Positions 1 to 6,858 of a stretch of 41,599 bases of DNA are shown here, piece after piece. Each line of letters opens with the position of its first letter. Position 1 is the stretch's first letter. The stretch is from Nocardioidaceae bacterium (GTDB lineage Bacteria > Actinomycetota > Actinomycetes > Propionibacteriales > Nocardioidaceae). The position numbers and the translations under genes were made by a program. Below the pieces are notes generated by a model. That model was given only the letters and a program-made list of their open reading frames with translations. It searched no databases and was not told the DNA's origin. The stretch lies in the NCBI GenBank assembly GCA_025927955.1, contig JAICKK010000010.1, forward strand, positions 1 to 41,599, written 5' to 3'.

Positions 1-340
1 AGACCGGGTGGCGTTGGGCGCCGGACCTGCCCGTGGTTTCGAGGCTCGCCTAGCGGCTCGCACCTCAACCAGCGGTGGCGGGGTCGAGACCGGGTGGCAT
101 TGGGCGCCGGACCTGCCCGTGGTTTCGAGGCTCGCCTAGCGGCTCGCACCTCAACCAGCGGTGGGGGTCGAGACCGGGTGGCGTTGGGCGCCGGACCTGC
201 CCGTGGTTTCGAGGCTCGCCTAGCGGCTCGCACCTCAACCAGCGGTGGCGGGGTCGAGACCGGGTGGCCTTCGGCGCCGGACCTGCCGGTGGTTTCGAGG
301 CTCGCCTGACGGCTCGCACCTCGACCAGCGGTGGGGGCCG
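1..340. repeat. Four tandem copies of an ~86-bp hairpin-containing repeat
   Basis: Units start at 1, 87, 171 and 257 (lengths 86, 84, 86 and 84), each beginning AGACCGGGTGGC. A decayed start of a fifth unit follows at 341. Inside each unit GGTTTCGAGG pairs imperfectly with CCTCAACC across a core GCC-TAGC-GGC, giving a stem-loop. Copies differ by a few substitutions; the fourth is most diverged (CTCGACC, GCCTGACGG). No credible protein is encoded; the reading frames through it are only repeats of themselves. The core resembles the dispersed REP-like elements I associate with Nocardioides-type genomes (recollection, not checked). The array may continue to the left of the window. Confidence 0.85.
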
Positions 341-367
341 AGGCCGGGCGGCGCCGCGGGCGTCGAT

Positions 368-414
368 TAGGGTGGGTCCGGTCCGTCCCCAGGCGAACCG
401 GAGGGTGTCAGGTG
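368..414 (+). promoter_or_regulatory. Possible -10 element and ribosome binding site of the first glycosyltransferase
   Basis: TAGGGT at 368-373 fits an actinobacterial -10 box, with no clear -35. GGAGGG at about 400-405 lies 7 bases before the GTG at 412 and decides that start over an in-frame ATG at 331, which lies inside the repeat array. Confidence 0.35.
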
Positions 415-1431
415 AGCGAAGCCAGCGCGTGGAGCGTCGGCGCGCAGGAGCAGCCCGTACCCCTCGACGCGGTCCGTGCGCCGGCGGACCGGACCTCGTT
501 CACCTACTCCGTGGTCGTGCCGGTCTTCAACAGCGCCCAGGTCGTCGGCCGCACCATCGACCGCATCGTCGAGGTGTTCGAGACCGCAGGCCTGTCCTTC
601 GAGCTGATCCTGGTCAACGACGGCAGCCGCGACCGGAGCTGGGAGGTGATCTCCGCCAAGGCCCGCGCGCACCCCCACGTCGTCGCGCTCAACCTGCTGC
701 AGAACTACGGCCAGCACCACGCGAACCTGGCCGGCATGCGCGAGGCAGCAGGCGACTACGTCATCACCATGGACGACGACCTGCAGAACCCGCCCGACCA
801 GGCCCTGGTGCTCATCGACGAGGCGATGAACGGCTGGGACGTGGTGTTCGGCCGGTTCGAGCGCAAGCAGGCGGCCGGCTACCGGCGGCTGGGGACCAAG
901 ATGATCAGCGTCCTCAACCGCAGGATCTTCGGGCAGCCGCCGGACCTCACCGTGTCCAACTTCCGCATCCTGCGCCGCGACGTGGTGGACCGCATCTGCG
1001 AGTCGCGCACCGCCCACCCCTACGTCACCGGGCAGGCGCTGATGTACTCCCGCGCCCGCACCGACGTCCTCGTGCGGCACGAGCCGCGCCCGGTCGGCAA
1101 GAGCAACTACGGGCTGACCCGCATCCTGCGGCTGGTCTTCGCGATCCTCTTCTCCTACTCGCTGTTCCCGCTGCGGGCCGCGGCGCTCGCCGGCTTCGCC
1201 ATCGCGCTGGTCAGCTTCCTGCTCGGCGCCTTCTACCTGGTCAGGTCGTTCTTCGTCGACACCCCGGTGGCCGGGTGGACGACGATCGCGGTGCTGCTCT
1301 CGGTCTTCAACGGCGTCATCATCGCGCTGCTGTCGATGCTGGGCGAGTACGTCGTGCGCACCCTCAACGCGGTGAGCGCCACGGAGAGCTACCACGTCGT
1401 GGAGCGGGTGGCCCGAGGCAGCGACCGGTGA
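412..1431 (+). CDS. Polyprenyl-phosphate family-2 glycosyltransferase (ArnC/GtrB/DPM1-like)
   Basis: A 339-residue membrane-anchored glycosyltransferase that should move a sugar from a nucleotide donor to undecaprenyl phosphate at the inner face of the membrane. The N-terminal GT-A domain has VVVPVFNSAQVVGRTI, then LILVNDGSRD and the metal-binding ITMDDDLQNPPD, the family signature with acidic DDD. Two membrane segments follow near the C-terminus (around residues 240-265 and 280-310), as in ArnC/GtrB. The GTG start at 412 has a good ribosome binding site. The gene ends inside a triplicated 11-bp repeat that runs into the next gene. In this context it probably primes or supplies lipid-linked sugars for the surface polymer. 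The transferred sugar cannot be told from sequence. Confidence 0.85.
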   Translation: MSEASAWSVGAQEQPVPLDAVRAPADRTSFTYSVVVPVFNSAQVVGRTIDRIVEVFETAGLSFELILVNDGSRDRSWEVISAKARAHPHVVALNLLQNYGQHHANLAGMREAAGDYVITMDDDLQNPPDQALVLIDEAMNGWDVVFGRFERKQAAGYRRLGTKMISVLNRRIFGQPPDLTVSNFRILRRDVVDRICESRTAHPYVTGQALMYSRARTDVLVRHEPRPVGKSNYGLTRILRLVFAILFSYSLFPLRAAALAGFAIALVSFLLGAFYLVRSFFVDTPVAGWTTIAVLLSVFNGVIIALLSMLGEYVVRTLNAVSATESYHVVERVARGSDR

Positions 1432-1453
1432 GCGACCGGTGAGCGACCGGTGA
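1421..1453 (+). repeat. Three tandem 11-bp repeats across a stop/start junction
   Basis: GCGACCGGTGA occurs three times without gaps (1421-1431, 1432-1442, 1443-1453). Each copy contains a GTG overlapping a TGA. The first TGA ends the glycosyltransferase; the GTG of the third copy (1450) opens the sulfotransferase. The GTGs of the first two copies lie in other frames. One copy alone would have given the usual GTGA overlap. Confidence 0.9.
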
Positions 1454-2220
1454 CCCGGCACCTGCTCGTCGTGGGCGCCCAGCGCTGCGGCACGACGTAC
1501 CTGCACTCCCTGCTCGACGCGCACCCCGAGGTCGCGATGGCCCGCCCGTCCCGCCCCGAGCCCAAGGTGTTCCTCTCCGACGACGTCGTGACACGGGGCC
1601 TGCGGTGGTACCACGAGGCCTTCTTCGCGCACGCCACCTCCGAGGCGCTGCTCGGCGAGAAGAGCACGAGCTACCTGGACCACCCGGCGGCCGCGGCGCG
1701 TGCGGCGCGGGTCCTCGGCGAGGCCGAGATCGTGGCGCTGCTGCGGGACCCGGTGGAGCGGGCGGTCTCGAACTGGCGGTTCAGCACCGACCACGGGCTC
1801 GAGACCAGGCCCCTGGAGACCGCGCTGCGCGAGACGCTGGCCGCGCCGACGCCCTGGGACCCGGCGAGCACGTCGGTCTCGCCGTTCGCCTACCTCGAGC
1901 GCGGTCGCTACGCCGACGCGCTCGAGCCGTGGCTCGCCGCGTTCCCGGCGACCACGCACGTGGTGCTCCTCCACGACCTGCTCGACGACGACGGGGCCGT
2001 CGGCGGTCTCTACGCCGACCTGGGTCTCGACGCGTCGTACCGTCCCCCCGACCGTGACCGACCCGTCAACCAGAGCAGGCAGCCGCGCCCGGACCTGCCC
2101 GACGACCTGCTGCACGTCCTGCGGGAGTACTTCCGCGACAGCGACGAGGCCCTGGCCCGCATGCTGGGCCGCGACCTGCCGTGGCCGTCCCCCGCGACCC
2201 GAGGAGGCACCCATGCCTGA
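1450..2220 (+). CDS. Sulfotransferase family protein
   Basis: A 256-residue cytosolic sulfotransferase, expected to move sulfate from PAPS to a sugar or other acceptor. The PAPS 5'-phosphosulfate loop is at the very N-terminus (VVGAQRCGTTYLHSLL, residues ~6-21), followed by HPEVAMARPSRPEPKVFL. The 3'-phosphate motif is LLRDPVERAVSNWRF near residue 100. Length and motifs suit the bacterial Sulfotransfer_1/3 group. The start is the GTG in the third 11-bp repeat. The 3' end overlaps the aminotransferase by 8 bases (ATG at 2213), so the genes are coupled. It is one of four sulfotransferase-like genes in the window. The acceptor is unknown; neighbours point to a surface glycan. Confidence 0.8.
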   Translation: MTRHLLVVGAQRCGTTYLHSLLDAHPEVAMARPSRPEPKVFLSDDVVTRGLRWYHEAFFAHATSEALLGEKSTSYLDHPAAAARAARVLGEAEIVALLRDPVERAVSNWRFSTDHGLETRPLETALRETLAAPTPWDPASTSVSPFAYLERGRYADALEPWLAAFPATTHVVLLHDLLDDDGAVGGLYADLGLDASYRPPDRDRPVNQSRQPRPDLPDDLLHVLREYFRDSDEALARMLGRDLPWPSPATRGGTHA

Positions 2221-3391
2221 GCCCGACACCCATCCGGACCTGCCGCGGATCCCGTTCAACAAGACGGCGACGGTGGGCCGCGAGATGGAGTACGTCCAGG
2301 AGGCGATCACCGGCGGCCATCCCGCCTCGGGCGGGGCGTTCACCGCCCGTGCCTGCGCGGTGCTGGCCGAGGCGGTCGGGGCCCCGGAGGTGCTGCTGAC
2401 CACGTCGTGCACCGCCGCGCTGGAGCTGTCGGCGATGCTGCTCGACCTCGAGCCGGGTGACACCGTCATCGTGCCGTCCTTCACGTTCACCAGCACCGCC
2501 CTGGCGTTCGCCCGCCAGGGGGCCCGGCTGGTCTTCTGCGACATCGAGCCGGTCACCTTGGGCCTCGACCCCGAGCACCTGGCCACGCTGCTCGACGACA
2601 GCGTGCGGGCGGTCGTGGTGGTGCACTACGCCGGTGTGGCCTGTGACGTTGCGGGCGTACGACGGGTGCTCGCGGACCGGCCCGACGTCACGGTGGTCGA
2701 GGACAACGCGCACGGGCTGTTCGGGTCCTGGCGCGGCGAGCCGCTCGGCAGCCTGGGGCGGTTCTCGGCGCAGAGCTTCCACGAGACCAAGAACTTCGTC
2801 TGCGGCGAGGGCGGCGCGATCGTGCTCAACGACGAGGCCGACGTCGACCGCGCCCGGGTGCTCTACGACAAGGGCACGAACCGCCGGGCGTTCCTGCTGG
2901 GCCAGGTCGACAAGTACTCCTGGAAGGACACCGGCTCGTCGTTCGGGATCGCCGACGTCCTCGCCGCCTACCTGCTGGCCCAGCTCGAGCAGCGGAGCAC
3001 CGTGCAGGGCAAGCGCCGGGCGGTGCACGAGCGCTACGAGGCCGCCCTGGCGCCGCACGCCGACGAGCTCGGCTTCGCGCTGCCGGTGCTGCCGCCGGAC
3101 CGCGAGTCGGCCTACCACATGTTCTACGTGCTGCTGCGCGACCGAGAGCAGCGCAACAGCGTGCTGGAGTCGATGAGGGCGGCCGGCGTCCAGCCGACCT
3201 TCCACTACGTGCCCCTGCACAGCTCCGACGCCGGGCGGAGGTTCGCCGCGCGCCCCACGGACTGCCCGGTCTCCGACGACGTCAGCGGACGCCTGCTGCG
3301 GCTGCCGTTCTACAACGAGCTGACGCCGGCGGAGACCGACCGGGTGGTGGCCACCTTCGTGGAGTCGGTCGGCTCGGCCGCACGCGTGTGA
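2213..3391 (+). CDS. wecE: dTDP-4-amino-4,6-dideoxygalactose transaminase (WecE/RffA type)
   Basis: A 392-residue PLP-dependent sugar aminotransferase of the DegT/DnrJ/EryC1 class. WecE converts dTDP-4-keto-6-deoxyglucose to dTDP-4-amino-4,6-dideoxygalactose (dTDP-Fuc4N). The N-terminus RIPFNKTATVGREMEYV and the PLP lysine motif SFHETKNF (Lys193) are typical of WecE rather than the wider family, as are VPSFTFTST near residue 85 and VVEDNAHGLFGS near 163. The start ATG at 2213 follows GAGGAGGC. It overlaps the sulfotransferase before it by 8 bases and the methyltransferase after it by 4. No RmlA or RmlB for the dTDP-keto-sugar precursor lies in the window, so the substrate must come from elsewhere. 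Family assignment is firm; the exact sugar is inferred. Confidence 0.85.
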   Translation: MPEPDTHPDLPRIPFNKTATVGREMEYVQEAITGGHPASGGAFTARACAVLAEAVGAPEVLLTTSCTAALELSAMLLDLEPGDTVIVPSFTFTSTALAFARQGARLVFCDIEPVTLGLDPEHLATLLDDSVRAVVVVHYAGVACDVAGVRRVLADRPDVTVVEDNAHGLFGSWRGEPLGSLGRFSAQSFHETKNFVCGEGGAIVLNDEADVDRARVLYDKGTNRRAFLLGQVDKYSWKDTGSSFGIADVLAAYLLAQLEQRSTVQGKRRAVHERYEAALAPHADELGFALPVLPPDRESAYHMFYVLLRDREQRNSVLESMRAAGVQPTFHYVPLHSSDAGRRFAARPTDCPVSDDVSGRLLRLPFYNELTPAETDRVVATFVESVGSAARV

Positions 3392-4146
3392 GCGGTCCGG
3401 GCGCGGGGGCGCGGCAGCAGCCCGGGTCCTCCTCGCTGCGCGAGCCGGACTACTGGTGGTACGGCGCCCGCGCGAGGCTGCTCGAGGAGGTGCTCGGGCC
3501 CTACCTCGGCACCCCGGCGCTGACCCTCGACGTGGGCAGCGCCGACGGGCCCAGCGTCGGGTGGATGCGGCGCGGCGGCCACCGCCGGGTCATGCTCGAC
3601 ATCCTGCCGGGCGGTCTGGTGCCCGGCGAGGGGGTGTGCGCCTCGGCCACCCGGCTGCCCTTCGCCGACGAGGTGTTCGACGTGGTCGCCGCCTTCGACG
3701 TGGTGGAGCACTGCGACGACGACCGACGCGCGGTGGCCGAGCTGGCCAGGGTCCTGGTGCCGGGCGGGCGGCTGCTGCTGTCCGTGCCCGCCTACGCGTG
3801 GGCCTGGTCCGACCACGACGTCCGCGCGGGGCACTACCGGCGCTACACCCGCCCGGAGCTGGTCGGGCTGGTCGCGTCCGCCGGGCTGCGCGTCGAGCGG
3901 TCGACGTACGCCTTCGGTGCGGTGTTCCCGCTGTTCGTCGCCGAGCGGATGGCCCGCCGGCTCCGGCAGCGGGCCGGCCGCCCCGCCCGGCCCGGCCTGA
4001 CCCCGGTGCCGGGGCGGACCGACCGGGTCCTCACCGCGCTGACGGGCCTCGACCGGCGGGTGCTGCGCCGCCGGGACCTGCCGTTCGGGTCCTCGGTGTT
4101 CCTCGCGGCGACGAAGGGTGCCGCCGACCCGCGAGGCCCAGGGTGA
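3388..4146 (+). CDS. Class I SAM-dependent methyltransferase (Methyltransf_11 type)
   Basis: 252 residues. Motif I LDVGSADGPSVGWM (around residue 47), FDVVAAFDVVEHCDDD and the post-motif LVPGGRLLLSVPAYAWAWSDHD with HYRRYTRPEL match bacterial methyltransferases that act in lipopolysaccharide and polyprenol-linked glycan loci. The GTG start (3388) overlaps the wecE stop as GTGA, so translation is coupled. The substrate could be the amino sugar made by the preceding gene (an N- or O-methyl group) or another part of the glycan; the sequence does not decide. The last 116 bases overlap the convergent flippase gene. Confidence 0.75.
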   Translation: MSGPGAGARQQPGSSSLREPDYWWYGARARLLEEVLGPYLGTPALTLDVGSADGPSVGWMRRGGHRRVMLDILPGGLVPGEGVCASATRLPFADEVFDVVAAFDVVEHCDDDRRAVAELARVLVPGGRLLLSVPAYAWAWSDHDVRAGHYRRYTRPELVGLVASAGLRVERSTYAFGAVFPLFVAERMARRLRQRAGRPARPGLTPVPGRTDRVLTALTGLDRRVLRRRDLPFGSSVFLAATKGAADPRGPG

Positions 4147-5332
4147 GGAACGCCACGACCTCGGCCACGAGCAGGCACGCGGTCACCCGCACCGGGGCGG
4201 AGACACCCAGGAGCGCCGGGTAGGCCACCGCGGCGGCGGCCAGCGCGGCCAGCCAGGAGCGGGCCGCGCTCCCGGCCCGGTCGTAGGCGAGGGCGAGCAC
4301 CACCAGCACCAGGTTGCCGATGGCCAGGGTGCAGCTCGACGCCGCGAGCGCGCCCTGGTCGCGAGCCAGCACCACGTCCGGGCCGAACACCACCCGCAGC
4401 AGCTCCGGCCCGGGCCAGGCGCCGGCGGCGGCAGCGAGGGCGGAGGCCGTGGCGATGGCCGGCAGCAGCACCCCGCGCAGCGAGCCGACCCTGCGCTCCT
4501 GCCCGGTGGCGACGAGCGCCGCGACCCGTGCGGTCAGGGCCGACACCAGGCCCAGGGCGAGCATGTACGGCGCGCGGAACAGCGCGAGCGCCGCGAAGAG
4601 CGTGGTCACCTGTCCCTGCCCGCCGCCGACCAGCGCGAGCACGACCGGCCCGCCGGTGAGGACGGTCTGCGCCACCAGCTGCGCGGCGCCGGCCCCGGCC
4701 AGGAACGCCATCGGCCCGGACGTCGCGGCCGAGCCGCGCACCCGGGCGTAGCGCATCGAGGAGGGCCACAGCACCACCACGAGGTGGCCGGCGACCAGGC
4801 ACAGGCCGAAGGCGGCGGGGGCCCGGACCCCGGACAGGAGCAGGCCGCCGACCGCCAGGCAGCGCAGCGCGTTCTCCGCCACCAGGGAGGTGCCGAGCGC
4901 GACCAGCCGGCCGCGGGCGGCCAGCCCGCCGCGGACGACGCCGACCAGGGCCGAGCCGAGGGTCACCAGCCCCACCATCAGCGGGAACCACGGGTCGCCG
5001 CGGCCGAACAGCGGCTCGCGGACCGCCCAGGCCAGCGCGGTCAGCACCGCGGCCGCGGACCCTGTCACGACCGCCAGGCCCCTGGCCGCGGACCGGACGG
5101 CGCCCTCGCCGTCCGCGGTCACCGTCCGCGCGATCCAGTGCTGCACGGGGAAGGTGAACGCCGCACCGGCGAACGTCCAGTAGCTCCACAGCACCGAGAC
5201 CGGCCCGGCGGCCTCGGCGCCGAGGGCCCGGGTGGTCGCGGCGAAGAACACGTAGGCGAGCAGGCCGCTGAGCGCCGAGCCGGCGGCCAGCGCGGTGGCG
5301 TCCCGGGTGCGCCGGCTGCGGACGGTGCTCAT
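4031..5332 (-). CDS. Wzx-like polysaccharide flippase (MATE/MurJ superfamily)
   Basis: 433 residues, almost entirely hydrophobic, with about 12 predicted membrane segments starting at ATALAAGSALSGLLAYVFFA. The length and the pattern of small and hydrophobic helices match O-antigen/teichoic-acid flippases (polysaccharide biosynthesis protein family), which move lipid-linked glycans across the membrane. The ATG at 5332 overlaps the stop of the upstream membrane protein (ATGA), so it is the last gene of a minus-strand operon. The final ~38 residues (GRRHPSSPRGTP...) are a low-complexity Arg/Pro/Gly tail read antisense to the 3' end of the methyltransferase gene. This suggests that an earlier stop was lost. 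No ABC exporter genes are present, so this is the only visible export candidate. Confidence 0.7.
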   Translation of the reverse strand: MSTVRSRRTRDATALAAGSALSGLLAYVFFAATTRALGAEAAGPVSVLWSYWTFAGAAFTFPVQHWIARTVTADGEGAVRSAARGLAVVTGSAAAVLTALAWAVREPLFGRGDPWFPLMVGLVTLGSALVGVVRGGLAARGRLVALGTSLVAENALRCLAVGGLLLSGVRAPAAFGLCLVAGHLVVVLWPSSMRYARVRGSAATSGPMAFLAGAGAAQLVAQTVLTGGPVVLALVGGGQGQVTTLFAALALFRAPYMLALGLVSALTARVAALVATGQERRVGSLRGVLLPAIATASALAAAAGAWPGPELLRVVFGPDVVLARDQGALAASSCTLAIGNLVLVVLALAYDRAGSAARSWLAALAAAAVAYPALLGVSAPVRVTACLLVAEVVAFLTLGLAGRRHPSSPRGTPRTRTAGPGGAAPAGRGPSAR

Positions 5333-6858
5333 GCCGGACCCGCCAGGTGCGGGGTCCGGGCGGCGCGCAGCAGCTGGAGGGTGCGGTGGCCGAGGTCACG
5401 GTCGGCGTACCACACCCACCCGGGCGCCGAGCCGACCCGGCGGTAGTCCGCGCGCAGCGCCTCGGACAGCCATTGCCGCCTCGGCTCGCCCACGGCCACG
5501 AGGCTCGGCGCCCGGCGCACGATCCACCGGCCGAAGCCCTGCAGCCCACCCGGCCACGTGGCGTCGACGTACTCGTCGAGGCCGCTGGCGAACATCAGGT
5601 AGCGGGTTGGGCTCGTCCTCCCCGACAGCACCAGCGGCTGGGGTGCGTTGACCGTCATCATGGTGGCGCCGGGAGGCAGCACGGAGAGCTTGGCCGCCAC
5701 CGACCTGCGCTGCAGCAGCAGCGTGTCGCTGCGCTGCGTCACCGAGAACGTGAGCCCCAGGCCGGCCGCCACGAGGACCCACGCCACAGCCAGGGCGACC
5801 GCCGGCCCCACGCGGAGGCGACGGGACGCCCACCGCCACGTGGCGGCGACACCGAGCGCGGACAGCGGGAGCAGCGTGAACACGTCGGGCCAGGAGTCGA
5901 AGTCGTGCAGGGTCCACGCGATCCCCACGACCGCGGCGACGCCGAGGGCGGCGACGGTGACGGCCTCCGGCTCGTGCGCGCGTACGACGGGCCGCGACGC
6001 CCGCACGGACAGCACCAGCAGCGCGACGAGACCGGCGACGAGCACCCACAAGGTCGCGCCGTAGCCCTCCCGCAGCAGCGCCCAGTCGGCTCGCAGGTGC
6101 GCGGTCATCGGGTCCGCGGAGGTGTACTGCACGTTGATGACCACGAACGCCTCGAGGGCCTGCGAGAGGGCGCCGACCACCGCGAAGTACGCGAGCGCCG
6201 CCGCCACGGGCAGCGCGCCGCCGAGCACGACCAGCCCGAGCGCGCGGAGCCGCCGCCCTCGCGGGTCGGCCAGCGCGCAGACGAGCACTGCCGGTGCGCC
6301 CACGATGAAGCCGAGCTGGAGCACGAGGGTGGCCAGGCCGAGCGAGAGGCCGGCCGCGAGCCACCGCCGCCGGGTCAGCGCCCACACCGTGCAGACCACG
6401 AAGAGCACCATCGGCGTCTTCTCCCGCGGGCCGTCGGCGGCGTACTCCACGAAGCCGTGGAAGCTCAGCAGGGTGGCGGCCGCCACCAGCCCGGCGGTCC
6501 GGGTGCCGAGCAGGTCGCGCCCGGCCAGGTACATCACCCACACGCAGGCGACGGCGATGAGCAGGTAGAACACCCGGGCGCCGAGCAGGTCGGGGCGTCC
6601 GAGGGCCCGGGCGCCGGCGATGCCGACGGCGGGCAGCAGGTGCGCCAGGGGACCGGCCCGGTTGAGGATGCCGACGTACGGCGGCACGCCGTCGAGCACC
6701 TGCTGCCCCGCGTACGTGTAGACCGACAGGTCGCGGGAGAGGTAGGAGTCGAACCCGTGCAGGACGTAGACCACGAACGAGACCAGGGCCGCGACGGGCC
6801 CCAGCGGGTCGACGCGGGCGGGAAGGAGCCGGCGGGCCGGCGCGGGGCCGCTGGTCAG
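5329..6858 (-). CDS. Polytopic membrane protein, probable GT-C glycosyltransferase
   Basis: About 509 residues with roughly ten membrane segments followed by a soluble C-terminal part of ~130 residues (TVNAPQPLVLSGRTSP, then GWVWYADRDLG). The first outside loop (HGFDSYLSRDLSVYTYAGQ, then LDGVPPYVGILNRAGPL) carries acidic residues and the P-P-Y/N-R-A-G pattern I associate with GT-C enzymes of the GT39/GT87 kind, which use polyprenyl-phosphate sugars. A polymerase role cannot be excluded. The start is uncertain. No ATG or GTG lies in frame near the expected N-terminus, and a CTG at 6858 overlapping the previous TGA (CTGA) is the best fit to the local coupling pattern. The frame is open further upstream, but that part is antisense-like shadow of the preceding gene. 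Confidence 0.6.
   Translation of the reverse strand: MTSGPAPARRLLPARVDPLGPVAALVSFVVYVLHGFDSYLSRDLSVYTYAGQQVLDGVPPYVGILNRAGPLAHLLPAVGIAGARALGRPDLLGARVFYLLIAVACVWVMYLAGRDLLGTRTAGLVAAATLLSFHGFVEYAADGPREKTPMVLFVVCTVWALTRRRWLAAGLSLGLATLVLQLGFIVGAPAVLVCALADPRGRRLRALGLVVLGGALPVAAALAYFAVVGALSQALEAFVVINVQYTSADPMTAHLRADWALLREGYGATLWVLVAGLVALLVLSVRASRPVVRAHEPEAVTVAALGVAAVVGIAWTLHDFDSWPDVFTLLPLSALGVAATWRWASRRLRVGPAVALAVAWVLVAAGLGLTFSVTQRSDTLLLQRRSVAAKLSVLPPGATMMTVNAPQPLVLSGRTSPTRYLMFASGLDEYVDATWPGGLQGFGRWIVRRAPSLVAVGEPRRQWLSEALRADYRRVGSAPGWVWYADRDLGHRTLQLLRAARTPHLAGPA

Noticed and set aside
75-330. Short repetitive proteins encoded by the 86-bp repeats
   Set aside because: They exist only because stop codons are rare in the GC-rich repeat. 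There is no ribosome binding site and the same DNA is open in several frames.
1-340. CRISPR array
   Set aside because: The units are near-identical over their full length with no unique spacers.
367-2586. 739-codon open frame on the minus strand
   Set aside because: It runs antisense to the glycosyltransferase, sulfotransferase and part of wecE, and its translation is low-complexity Val/Gly/Arg/Gln text typical of high-GC shadow frames.
4118-5446. 442-codon plus-strand frame over the flippase gene
   Set aside because: The translation is Gln/Gly/Arg/His-rich without any domain, while the minus strand encodes an evident membrane protein.
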